A stretch of DNA of 14,450 nucleotides, taken from NCBI GenBank assembly GCA_900552415.1, contig USAD01000035.1, positions 1-14,450 on the forward strand. The letters are read 5' to 3'. Below are positions 7,755-14,450 of this stretch, piece by piece. The notes under the pieces are model-generated. The model did no database searches, was not told the DNA's origin, and saw only the letters and a program-made list of their open reading frames with translations. Origin of the DNA: an uncultured Parabacteroides sp. Its GTDB lineage: Bacteria; Bacteroidota; Bacteroidia; Bacteroidales; Tannerellaceae. A program made the position numbers and the translations under genes. The first letter of the stretch is position 1. Each line of letters opens with the position of its first letter.

Positions 7755-7967
7755 TTACTCAGCAGGAGCTGCCTCAACAGCAGCAGAATCAGCAGGAGCA
7801 ACCTCAACAGCGGCAGAATCAGCAGGAGCAACCTCAGCAGCTGGCTCTTCTACAACTGCAGCATTCTCTGTCTCAGCGACAGCATTGTTTGACTCAGCGT
7901 TCTTATTACCACAAGAAGTGAAAGAAACTGCCGCGATAACAGCGGCAAACGCAACTAACTTTTTCAT
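7755..7967 (-). CDS. Small repeat-tailed lipoprotein
   Basis: The product is 70 residues: a lipoprotein signal peptide (MKKLVAFAAVIAAVSFTSC) with lipobox SFTSC, so Cys19 would be lipidated. An acidic, alanine-rich low-complexity tail of about 50 residues follows. The tail contains 10-residue repeats EVAPADSAAV, encoded by 30-nt DNA repeats. It has no recognisable domain. Similar tiny Ala/Glu/Pro-rich lipoproteins are common in Bacteroidales, and their role is unknown; an unstructured periplasmic or surface spacer is one possibility. The gene looks monocistronic: a promoter-like box lies 54 nt upstream (8022-8029) and a strong terminator immediately downstream. The start codon follows an A-rich leader (GGCAAAAATG) typical of the phylum. 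A plus-strand frame covering the same DNA (7687-7983) is a shadow produced by the repeat. Confidence 0.85.
   Translation of the reverse strand: MKKLVAFAAVIAAVSFTSCGNKNAESNNAVAETENAAVVEEPAAEVAPADSAAVEVAPADSAAVEAAPAE
7760..7841 (-). repeat. 30-nt tandem repeat inside the lipoprotein gene (about 2.7 copies)
   Basis: Units at 7760-7789 and 7790-7819 and a partial unit at 7820-7841 share the plus-strand core CAGCAGGAGC(T/A)(G/A)CCTCA. Each unit encodes EVAPADSAAV or a close variant. Because the period is a multiple of three, copy-number change would lengthen or shorten the tail without breaking the frame. Confidence 0.85.
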
Positions 7968-8021
7968 TTTTGCCTTAATTTAAAATACCGTCTATAATTT
8001 CCTTTTGTTCTTAAAACACCG

Positions 8022-8029
8022 CGAATATA
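8022..8029 (-). promoter_or_regulatory. Putative -7 box TATATTCG of the lipoprotein gene
   Basis: On the minus strand TATATTCG followed by CGG resembles the Bacteroidetes -7 element. It lies 54 nt upstream of the lipoprotein start, in a very AT-rich stretch. No convincing -33 TTG is present. Two palindromes sit directly upstream: ATTATATAAT (8033-8042) and TATGTT-GTAT-AACATA (8043-8058). Confidence 0.35.
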
Positions 8030-8042
8030 TGTATTATATAAT

Positions 8043-8058
8043 TATGTTGTATAACATA
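8043..8058. promoter_or_regulatory. Dyad TATGTT-GTAT-AACATA, possible operator
   Basis: The sequence has perfect 6-bp arms around a 4-bp spacer. It lies just upstream of the putative promoter of the lipoprotein gene, next to the self-complementary ATTATATAAT. The position fits a dimeric regulator site, but AT-rich DNA yields such dyads by chance, and no regulator gene is nearby. Confidence 0.25.
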
Positions 8059-8170
8059 GCGGGCTATTTTTTCAATATTTTTATGAAGGCATTATATAAT
8101 ATTCTGAAATTAATTCCGTTTGCCCTAATAATCACAACAATAGTACGGGTTGAGGCGCATAACAGTATAT

Positions 8171-8211
8171 TTCCAATTCCATCGCAGTGTATTGGAATTT
8201 TCACTGCGATG
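8171..8211. other. Two interleaved perfect stems downstream of the acyl-CoA ligase gene
   Basis: Stem A pairs TTCCAAT (8171-8177) with ATTGGAA (8191-8197). Stem B pairs CATCGCAGTG (8180-8189) with CACTGCGATG (8202-8211). The arms interleave, so the stems are either mutually exclusive or form an H-type pseudoknot. The element lies 21 nt after the minus-strand stop of the acyl-CoA ligase and could be its 3' end structure. Neither strand has a T-tract beside it, so it is not a standard intrinsic terminator. The rest of the 264-nt gap (7968-8231) shows only the promoter-like box and palindromes listed separately. Confidence 0.5.
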
Positions 8212-8231
8212 AAACAGAAAACAGGTTTAAA

Positions 8232-9896
8232 CTAATAATTGCTATACAGATAACGCTTGATGCTCTTCTTTGGAGTCTTCTCGAACTCCGTCGGATAAAG
8301 TTGGATCGACCCTACCGCCTCGTAAGGCGCTAGCAGCTTGTTCAGCTCAACACGGTTTTTCTCCATAATGACCGGTAAATCATCGTGCGACAACCCCGCG
8401 CCATCAACCGTATCATAATCCGGATAAACCAGACCAACCAATTTTCCATCCTTCTCAACAATCAGGCTCTCCAACACGAAGGGTAAGTTATTCAGTTTCG
8501 ACTCGATCTCCTCCGGATAGATGTTTTGTCCGCTTGGTCCCAGAATCATGGTCTTACTGCGTCCACGGATGTATAAGCGGTTATTCTCATCGAGCGTACC
8601 CAAGTCACCGGTCTTAAGCCAACCATCCGCCGTAAAGACCGCCTGTGTCGCCTCCTCGTTCTTATAATAACCTTTCATGACGTTCTCGCCTCGCACCTGG
8701 ATCTCACCCACCTTCTCACGTGGATTGTCCGAGTCGATACGTGCCTCCATGATTCCTTTCAGCACCTGGCCGCAAGAACCCGGCACATAATCATAATGAT
8801 GGTCATAACTGATTAGCGGGCCACATTCGGTCATACCGTAACCGATCGTATAGCGGAACTTAATCTTATAAAGGAAATCAGCCACCTCCTGATTCATGGC
8901 GGCTCCACCCACGATCACCTCTCGGAACCGTCCTCCCAAGGCGTCGGTCAGCTTCTCACGGATACGGGCATAAATGCGGGAATCGAGCAACGGGATATTC
9001 AAGGCCAGACGCATCGACCGCTTGCTCAACTGGGGCAGGATCATCTTCTTGTAGATCTTCTCCAGGATCAAGGGCACAGTCAGGATCAGGTTCGGCTTTA
9101 CCTCCTCGAAGGCCCGCAACAGGATCTTCGGCGAGGGCACTTTGCCCAACAGGAAAACATGCGCTCCCACCGCCATCGGAACAAGGAAATTGAACGCGCA
9201 GCTGTAGGCATGCGCCAATGGCAAGAAACAGAGTTCACGCTCGCCCTTGAACAGCAGGTCGAGTGTCTTGGCATAGACGACATTTCCCGCCAGGTTATTA
9301 CCCGTCAGCATAACACCCTTGCTGAAGCCGGTCGTACCCGAGGTATAGTTCAACTCGACAACCTTATCGTTATCCAGTTCGGCATAACGGATCTGTTCCC
9401 TAGAGAAACCATGCGGATAAGCCTCGGCCATCTTTGAGTCGAGATTCTTCAGGAACTTCTGGATATTCTCGCCATCCCGCTGGTGCAAGCAACGGAAATC
9501 GGACAACGAGAAGACACCACGTACGTTCTCGATCTTCTCCTCTTCCAGCGAGTCCCATACCCGGTCGCTCACAAAGAGAAAGCTTGATTCCGAATGGTTA
9601 ATAATATGATGAATATCGTTCGGGCTAAAGTCCTGCAAGATGGGAACAATGATCGCGCCATAAGTGATGGTCGCCATATAGGCCACGCACCAACGGGCAC
9701 AATCCTTACCAACCAAGGCGACCTTATCGCCCCTCCGGACACGGCATGAGTCGAACAACAAATGGATCCTGGCGATCTCGTTGGCCAACTCGCCAAACGT
9801 GAAGCTCACATTTTTCCCATAATCCGTCAAGGCGGGCAAATCCCAATTCTCCTTGAAACTTTGCTCGTAGATCTTAATGAAGTTTTCTTGAATCAT
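8232..9896 (-). CDS. Long-chain fatty acid--CoA ligase (AMP-binding, ANL superfamily)
   Basis: This enzyme activates a fatty acid with ATP to the acyl-adenylate and then transfers it to CoA, feeding phospholipid or lipid A acyl exchange, or degradation. The 554 residues contain the full ANL motif set: the ATP-binding loop YTSGTTGFSKG (184-194), YGMTECGP (353-360), TGDLG (429-433), and the hinge region GRSK (445-448) before GPSGQNIYPEEIE. A C-terminal lysine-rich end TPKKSIKR has Lys544 in the position of the catalytic lysine. There is no signal peptide; the protein is expected in the cytoplasm or peripheral to the inner membrane. The length and the short C-terminal domain fit the Bacteroidetes long-chain ligase group. 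The gene is transcribed alone from a canonical promoter (9924-9951), divergent from the antiporter gene across the 23-nt repeat array. The chain-length preference cannot be read from the sequence. Confidence 0.9.
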   Translation of the reverse strand: MIQENFIKIYEQSFKENWDLPALTDYGKNVSFTFGELANEIARIHLLFDSCRVRRGDKVALVGKDCARWCVAYMATITYGAIIVPILQDFSPNDIHHIINHSESSFLFVSDRVWDSLEEEKIENVRGVFSLSDFRCLHQRDGENIQKFLKNLDSKMAEAYPHGFSREQIRYAELDNDKVVELNYTSGTTGFSKGVMLTGNNLAGNVVYAKTLDLLFKGERELCFLPLAHAYSCAFNFLVPMAVGAHVFLLGKVPSPKILLRAFEEVKPNLILTVPLILEKIYKKMILPQLSKRSMRLALNIPLLDSRIYARIREKLTDALGGRFREVIVGGAAMNQEVADFLYKIKFRYTIGYGMTECGPLISYDHHYDYVPGSCGQVLKGIMEARIDSDNPREKVGEIQVRGENVMKGYYKNEEATQAVFTADGWLKTGDLGTLDENNRLYIRGRSKTMILGPSGQNIYPEEIESKLNNLPFVLESLIVEKDGKLVGLVYPDYDTVDGAGLSHDDLPVIMEKNRVELNKLLAPYEAVGSIQLYPTEFEKTPKKSIKRYLYSNY

Positions 9897-9923
9897 AAAT
9901 TATATCGTAAGAAATAACAGGCG

Positions 9924-9951
9924 CAAAATTAGCAAAAAAACAGATTTACAA
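9924..9951 (-). promoter_or_regulatory. Promoter of the acyl-CoA ligase gene (TTG-17 nt-TAATTTTG)
   Basis: On the minus strand TAATTTTG (9931-9924) matches the Bacteroidetes -7 consensus TAnnTTTG exactly. A TTG (9951-9949) stands 17 nt upstream as a possible -33 element. The box ends 27 nt before the start codon. This is the best promoter match in the window. Confidence 0.65.
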
Positions 9952-10026
9952 CCATTTCGGCCATATCCCTTTCGATAAAATAACGGAAGTTTGGAGATAT
10001 TTGGGCTTTTCGGCCCCCTTTCACCA

Positions 10027-10141
10027 ACAATAGGCATCATGACATCATGACAACAGGCATCGTTAACCCCTCACGACAGGCATTATTAAGACTTTACGAT
10101 AGGCATTATTATTACCTCACAACAGGCATCATTAACGAGGG
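10027..10141. repeat. Five head-to-tail 23-nt repeats in the divergent intergenic region
   Basis: Five units start at 10027, 10050, 10073, 10096 and 10119, with an exact 23-nt period and no gaps. Each opens with the core ACRAYAGGCATYRTTAA (the first unit departs from it at its last bases). Positions 1, 2, 4, 6-11, 14 and 16 are invariant, while the last six bases vary. The first unit also contains the direct repeat CATCATGA-CATCATGA (10035-10050). The array begins about 76 nt upstream of the acyl-CoA ligase promoter elements and ends about 63 nt before the antiporter's promoter-like box. The rest of the 351-nt region (9897-10026 and 10142-10247) is AT-rich and holds only those promoters. Possible roles are an array of protein-binding sites or a variable-number tandem repeat. 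Confidence 0.9.
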
Positions 10142-10204
10142 ATAACCAAACGACAAAAAAGCCAAAATATTCTGCCTCGGAAAAGAGTTTTGCCATTAAA
10201 ACCC

Positions 10205-10212
10205 TAACTTCG
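10205..10212 (+). promoter_or_regulatory. Putative -7 box TAACTTCG of the antiporter gene
   Basis: TAACTTCG followed by CGAC lies 35 nt before the antiporter ATG. A TTTG occurs at 10189-10192, but it is only 12 nt away, which is short for a -33 element. The similarity to the boxes before guaB and aspS supports a promoter. No Shine-Dalgarno sequence is visible close to the ATG at 10248. Confidence 0.45.
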
Positions 10213-10247
10213 CGACCAGAAAGGAATCATATAAAAACAATATCATC

Positions 10248-12512
10248 ATGTCTGAAACAGCACCTCTCATCTCGGATTTGGCCCTGATCCTGGTCATCGC
10301 CGGCATCGTCACGCTTATCTTCAAGAAACTGAATCAACCGATCATATTGGGGTACATCCTCTCCGGATTCCTCACCTCGCCCTATTTTCCCTTGACGCCG
10401 AACGTATCGGATCCGGCGAATATCGAGACCTGGGCGGAAATCGGCATAATCTTCCTCCTGTTCGCCATGGGTCTCGACTTCAGTTTCAAGAAATTGATGC
10501 GCGTAGGCGGGACGGCGGTCATCTCGGCCATCATCATCGTGTCCGGCATGATGCTCGTGGGCTACACGGCGGGCAACGCCATGGGCTTCTCGCACATCAG
10601 CAGCCTGTTCCTGGGAGGCATGCTCTCCATGTCATCGACAGCGATCGTCTTCAAGGCATTCGACGAGATGGGCCTGCGTGACCAGAAGTTCGCCGGTGTC
10701 GTCATCGGCATACTCGTGGTCGAGGACCTGGTCGGCGTCGTCCTCATGGTGTTGCTCTCCACGCTGGCTGTCAGCAAACAAGTGGAGGGCATGGAGATGC
10801 TGAACAGCATTCTTAAGCTGGCCTCCTTCCTTATCTTCTGGTCTATCCTTGGCATCTATCTGATCCCGACCTTCCTGAAGAAGGCCAAACAACTCCTGAA
10901 CGACGAGACCTTGCTGATCATCTCTTTAGGTCTCTGCCTGGCGATGGTGATGATCGCTGTCAAGGCCGGCTTTTCGGCGGCACTGGGCGCCTTCGTCATG
11001 GGTTCCCTATTGGCAGAGACCGTACAAGCCAGCAAGATCGAGCGACTGGTAAAACCGGTCAAGGACCTGTTCGGCGCCATCTTCTTCGTCTCGGTCGGCA
11101 TGATGATCGATCCCTCGTTACTGACAGCCTATTTCGTACCTATCCTGGTTCTTACACTCCTGGTATTGGTGGGACAGAGCTTCTTCGGCAGCGTCGGCGT
11201 ACTGGTAGCCGGACAACCATTGAAGATAGCCGTCCAATCCGGCTTCTCGTTGACACAGGTCGGCGAGTTCGCCTTCATCATCGCCACACTGGGTACCTCA
11301 CTTGGGGTCACGGAGTCGTTCCTCTACCCTGTCATCGTGGCCGTCTCGGTCATCACGACTTTCCTGACGCCTTACATGATGCGCCTGGCCGAGCCGACCT
11401 ACAATTTCCTTGACAAACGGTTGCCGACCTCGACCAAGATCCTCCTGGCCAGATATACTTCCGGATCAAATACCGTACGGCACAAGAACGCCTGGCACAG
11501 CCTGATCCGTTCGATGATGATCCCGGTGGCCCTCTACGCTACCTTCTGCGTCTTCTCGATCGTGATCTTCTTCACCTACATCTCGCCCATCATTATGGAC
11601 CACCTGCCCGACTGGCGAGGCAAAACGCTTAGCCTGCTGGTGATCCTGACGATCCTGTTGCCCTCGTTCTGGGCGATCGTGATGAAAAAGAACCACTCGC
11701 CGGAGTTCAAGAAGCTTTGGAACGATAACAAATATAATCGCGGCCCGTTGGTCTCGTTGATCCTGATCAAGGTCATCATCTGCGTCAGCATCCTGATGCC
11801 GGTCATCAGCCATATCTTCAACGTCGCCACCGGTATCGGTCTCGTGATATCGATCGCCATCATCGTGGCGGCAGTCTTCTCGAAAGGGTTGCGTAAGCGC
11901 TCACTCTCCATCGAGCGACGTTTCCTGGAGAATTTCAGCGGGAGCGATACGAGACTCTCTACGCTGAGCGAGAAAGAGATCGCCGGCCGATTGCCCTTCG
12001 ATGAACTGCACCTTGTCGAGCAGGAGTTGCCCCCTTACCTGAGCTTCCTGGGAAAAACCCTCAAGGAGGTCAACTTCAGGCAACGTTACGGGCTGAACAT
12101 CGTCGCCATCATCCGGGGCGATATGCGCCTGAATATTCCTAATGGTAATGAGCGGCTCTTCCCATACGACAAGATCGTCATAGTCGGTACCGACGAGGAA
12201 TTGGAACGTGCCCGTGCCTCCTATCGGTCCGAGAAACAGGAACATCAGGCCAAGACGGAGAATACGTCCAGCGACTTCCTCTCAATCGAGCAGTACGCCA
12301 TCGAGCCCGCCTCGCCTTGGGATGGACAAACCATCAGCCAATCGCGTATCAAGGAGATGGGCAATTGCCTGATCATCGGTATCGAGCGTAATGGACAAGC
12401 CATCATGAACCCGCCCGCCAATACCCGCCTGCAGGCAAACGATATCCTTTGGCTGGCTGGCGAGCGCAAGCAGATACTCGCGCTTTTCGGTGAGAAGAAA
12501 AAAGTAAATTAA
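10248..12512 (+). CDS. CPA2-family cation:proton antiporter with two TrkA-C domains
   Basis: The product is a 754-residue inner-membrane antiporter that probably exchanges K+ or Na+ for H+ in pH or osmotic homeostasis. Residues ~8-390 form the Na+/H+ exchanger domain with about 12 hydrophobic segments. They include GYILSGFLTSPY, EIGIIFLLFAMGLDFSFKKL, VVEDLVGVVLMVLLS, LGAFVMGSLLAET, FGAIFFVSVGMMIDP and QVGEFAFIIATLG, as in KefB/RosB-like proteins. Residues ~420-546 add four more hydrophobic segments. Two TrkA-C (RCK-C) ligand-binding domains follow, at ~586-650 (LHLVEQELPPYLSFLGKTL) and ~678-748 (EQYAIEPASPWDGQTI). No Rossmann RCK-N domain with GxGxxG lies between the membrane part and the TrkA-C domains, so gating by NAD(H), as in KefC, is not expected. 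The transported ion cannot be assigned. The gene stands 87 nt upstream of aspS, which has its own promoter-like box. Confidence 0.88.
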   Translation: MSETAPLISDLALILVIAGIVTLIFKKLNQPIILGYILSGFLTSPYFPLTPNVSDPANIETWAEIGIIFLLFAMGLDFSFKKLMRVGGTAVISAIIIVSGMMLVGYTAGNAMGFSHISSLFLGGMLSMSSTAIVFKAFDEMGLRDQKFAGVVIGILVVEDLVGVVLMVLLSTLAVSKQVEGMEMLNSILKLASFLIFWSILGIYLIPTFLKKAKQLLNDETLLIISLGLCLAMVMIAVKAGFSAALGAFVMGSLLAETVQASKIERLVKPVKDLFGAIFFVSVGMMIDPSLLTAYFVPILVLTLLVLVGQSFFGSVGVLVAGQPLKIAVQSGFSLTQVGEFAFIIATLGTSLGVTESFLYPVIVAVSVITTFLTPYMMRLAEPTYNFLDKRLPTSTKILLARYTSGSNTVRHKNAWHSLIRSMMIPVALYATFCVFSIVIFFTYISPIIMDHLPDWRGKTLSLLVILTILLPSFWAIVMKKNHSPEFKKLWNDNKYNRGPLVSLILIKVIICVSILMPVISHIFNVATGIGLVISIAIIVAAVFSKGLRKRSLSIERRFLENFSGSDTRLSTLSEKEIAGRLPFDELHLVEQELPPYLSFLGKTLKEVNFRQRYGLNIVAIIRGDMRLNIPNGNERLFPYDKIVIVGTDEELERARASYRSEKQEHQAKTENTSSDFLSIEQYAIEPASPWDGQTISQSRIKEMGNCLIIGIERNGQAIMNPPANTRLQANDILWLAGERKQILALFGEKKKVN

Positions 12513-12538
12513 TCGAATAACTTTCGTCCGCTTTGTCT

Positions 12539-12546
12539 TATCTTCG
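12539..12546 (+). promoter_or_regulatory. Putative -7 box TATCTTCG of aspS
   Basis: TATCTTCG followed by CGAC is found 53 nt before the aspS ATG. It shares the extended string TTCGCGAC with the boxes before guaB and the antiporter. A good -33 element is not visible; TTTC at 12522-12525 is only 13 nt away. It starts 26 nt after the antiporter stop, so aspS may be transcribed both from here and by read-through. Confidence 0.45.
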
Positions 12547-12599
12547 CGACATAATTACGGGAACGAAAATAAATTATCTAACTAAACTATATTTTTGAC

Positions 12600-14360
12600 A
12601 TGTATAGAACTCGGACATGTGGCGACTTGCGCCTCGCCGATGAAGGTTTGGTGGTAACACTGGCCGGATGGGTGCAACGCTCGCGGAAAATGGGTGGTAT
12701 GACATTTGTCGACTTGCGCGACCGTTATGGCATCACCCAGTTGGTTTTCAACCAAGAAATTGACGCCCAGCTTTGCGAGAAGGCAAACAAGCTCGGACGC
12801 GAATATGTCATCCAGGTGAAGGGCACGGTGCGCGAGCGCTCAAGCAAGAACACGCACATCCCAACAGGAGACATTGAGTTGATCGTTAGCGAACTGAATA
12901 TCCTCAACACGGCGGTAACACCGCCTTTCACCATCGAGGACGAGACTGATGGTGGCGACGACCTGCGCATGAAGTATCGTTATCTGGACCTGCGCCGTTC
13001 ATGCGTTCGCAAAAACCTGGAGTTGCGCCATAAGATGGCTTTCGAGGTACGCGATTACCTCAACAAACAAGGCTTCCTCGAGGTGGAGACGCCTGTATTG
13101 GTCAACTCGACACCTGAGGGCGCACGCGATTTCGTGGTGCCTTCACGCATGAATCCGGGTCAGTTCTATGCCCTGCCCCAATCACCTCAGACCTTGAAGC
13201 AGTTGCTGATGGTTTCCGGATTCGACCGTTATTTCCAGATCGTGAAGTGTTTCCGCGATGAGGACTTGCGTGCTGACCGCCAGCCGGAGTTCACGCAGAT
13301 CGACTGCGAGATGAGCTTCGTTGAGCAGGAAGACGTGCTCGAGCTCTTCGAGGGTATGGCCAAGCATCTCTTCAAAACCATCCGTGGTATCGAGATCAAG
13401 GAGGCGTTCCCACGCATGACATGGCACGACGCCATGAAATATTATGGCAGCGACAAGCCGGACTTGCGTTTCGACATGCGTTTCGTCGAGTTGATGGACA
13501 TCCTGAAGGGATATGGCTTCAGCGTATTCGACAGCGCCAACTATATCGGAGGTATCTGCGCTAAGGGTGCCGCTTCTTACACCCGTAAGCAATTGGATCA
13601 ACTGACGGAGTTTGTGAAACGTCCGCAAGTAGGCGCCAAAGGCATGGTCTATGCCCGTGTCGAGGCCGACGGTCACGTGAAGTCAAGCGTAGACAAGTTC
13701 TACGGACAAGAGACGCTCCAGAAGATGAAAGAGGCTTTCAACGCCGAGCCGGGCGACCTGATCCTGATTCTTTCGGGCGACGACGCCATGAAAACCCGCA
13801 AGCAGCTTTGCGAGTTGCGCCTTGAGATGGGCAACCAACTGGGCCTTCGCGACAAGGACAAGTTCGCTTGCCTTTGGGTGATCGACTTCCCGCTCTTCGA
13901 GTGGAGCGAGGAGGATCAACGCTTCTACGCTATGCACCATCCGTTCACCTCTCCGAATCCGGACGATATCCCATTGCTGGATACCGATCCAGGCCGTGTA
14001 CGTGCCAACGCTTACGACATGGTGATCAACGGTGTTGAGGTCGGCGGTGGCTCAATCCGTATCCACGACAGCCAGTTGCAAGACAAGATGTTCAAGCTGC
14101 TGGGCTTCACCGAGGAGCGTGCTCAAGAGCAGTTCGGCTTCCTGATGAACGCGTTCAAGTATGGCGCGCCTCCTCACGGAGGTTTGGCATACGGTCTCGA
14201 CCGCTGGGTATCACTCTTCGCCGGTCTGGATTCAATCCGCGACTGTATCGCTTTCCCGAAGAACAACTCTGGTCGCGATGTGATGCTCGACGCACCAGGC
14301 GTGCTCGATCCCGCACAGCTTGATGAGTTGCACCTGAAGGTGGATATCAAGGAATCATAA
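12600..14360 (+). CDS. aspS: Aspartyl-tRNA synthetase
   Basis: This cytosolic class II enzyme charges tRNA-Asp with aspartate. The 586 residues match the bacterial type. An N-terminal OB-fold anticodon-binding domain (~1-110) includes [22 protein letters not shown]. The catalytic core carries [14 protein letters not shown], and motif 2 is [18 protein letters not shown] from residue 218. A GAD insertion domain (~285-410), found in bacterial but not in archaeal or eukaryotic AspRS, interrupts the core. Motif 3 is [10 protein letters not shown] with Arg535. The start ATG lies at the expected N-terminal MYRTRTCG. It reads into a strong terminator 21 nt downstream, so it ends its transcript. Whether it discriminates against tRNA-Asn cannot be told from the sequence alone. 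Confidence 0.97.
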   Translation: MYRTRTCGDLRLADEGLVVTLAGWVQRSRKMGGMTFVDLRDRYGITQLVFNQEIDAQLCEKANKLGREYVIQVKGTVRERSSKNTHIPTGDIELIVSELNILNTAVTPPFTIEDETDGGDDLRMKYRYLDLRRSCVRKNLELRHKMAFEVRDYLNKQGFLEVETPVLVNSTPEGARDFVVPSRMNPGQFYALPQSPQTLKQLLMVSGFDRYFQIVKCFRDEDLRADRQPEFTQIDCEMSFVEQEDVLELFEGMAKHLFKTIRGIEIKEAFPRMTWHDAMKYYGSDKPDLRFDMRFVELMDILKGYGFSVFDSANYIGGICAKGAASYTRKQLDQLTEFVKRPQVGAKGMVYARVEADGHVKSSVDKFYGQETLQKMKEAFNAEPGDLILILSGDDAMKTRKQLCELRLEMGNQLGLRDKDKFACLWVIDFPLFEWSEEDQRFYAMHHPFTSPNPDDIPLLDTDPGRVRANAYDMVINGVEVGGGSIRIHDSQLQDKMFKLLGFTEERAQEQFGFLMNAFKYGAPPHGGLAYGLDRWVSLFAGLDSIRDCIAFPKNNSGRDVMLDAPGVLDPAQLDELHLKVDIKES

Positions 14361-14380
14361 GATAACGGACATAAATCGAG

Positions 14381-14421
14381 TAGGAGGTAAACACTAATCA
14401 TAGGTGTTTATCTCCTATTTT
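14381..14421 (+). terminator. Intrinsic terminator of aspS
   Basis: A 14-bp stem pairs TAGGAGGTAAACAC (14381-14394) with GTGTTTATCTCCTA (14404-14417), with one G-T wobble and a 9-nt loop, followed by TTTTC. The AGGAGG inside the stem is part of the hairpin and not a ribosome binding site for a visible gene. Nothing further is recognisable in 14422-14450. Confidence 0.85.
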
Positions 14422-14450
14422 CATGTTTACCGACCTCTCACACCACCGTA

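Noticed and set aside
8056..8072. Terminator-like ATAGC-GG-GCTAT followed by six Ts
   Set aside because: The loop is only two bases, leaving a 3-bp stem when opened, and no plus-strand gene ends there.
8005..8235. 76-residue plus-strand frame in the lipoprotein/ligase gap
   Set aside because: The sequence is AT-driven hydrophobic with no recognisable motif or leader. It overlaps the ligase stop and the dyad/stem elements.
8232..8280. Loss of the catalytic lysine in the acyl-CoA ligase C-terminal motif
   Set aside because: TPKKSIKR first looked as if serine replaced the lysine. Aligning on the final Lys-Arg puts Lys544 at the catalytic position.
10027..10141. CRISPR array
   Set aside because: Units are contiguous with a 23-nt period and only about six variable bases, far shorter than spacers. 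No cas genes are nearby.
12590..12597. TATTTTTG as a second aspS promoter
   Set aside because: It matches TAnnTTTG but ends two bases before the ATG and has no -33 element. The site at 12539 is better placed.

Overview
The window looks like chromosomal DNA from a Bacteroidales bacterium, most likely Parabacteroides or a close relative. Three things point there: promoter-like boxes of the Bacteroidetes type (TAnnTTTG or TAnnTTCG) with almost no Shine-Dalgarno sequences, A-rich leaders before start codons, and a gene set of periplasmic GH36 alpha-galactosidase, TonB-dependent beta-barrel receptor and 497-residue IMP dehydrogenase. The genus is an inference; the phylum-level call is firmer.

Layout. 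1-237 is the 3' end of a DUF1848 gene with a C-terminal cysteine cluster. 382-1875 is an IMP dehydrogenase with its own promoter-like box and a long hairpin terminator. 1983-5587 is a two-gene unit: a secreted GH36 alpha-galactosidase and, 11 nt later, a GT-C type membrane glycosyltransferase. Its last stop codon overlaps the stop of a convergent TonB-receptor-like gene (7660 down to 5584), which is broken by a single-base frameshift near 6664. Further along the minus strand come a 70-residue repeat-tailed lipoprotein (7967-7755) with a clear intrinsic terminator, a 264-nt gap holding palindromes and an interleaved pair of stems, and a long-chain acyl-CoA ligase (9896-8232). A 351-nt divergent intergenic region (9897-10247) carries five tandem 23-nt units. 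It is followed on the plus strand by a CPA2-type cation:proton antiporter with two C-terminal TrkA-C domains, then aspartyl-tRNA synthetase and its strong terminator.

How the genes relate. Most are unrelated housekeeping or envelope genes with separate promoters: nucleotide synthesis, translation, fatty-acid activation and ion homeostasis. The alpha-galactosidase/glycosyltransferase pair is the only likely operon. The most unusual non-coding element is the 23-nt tandem array between the acyl-CoA ligase and antiporter genes. I see no convincing multi-gene novel system, no mobile element, no CRISPR array and no tRNA or rRNA gene.
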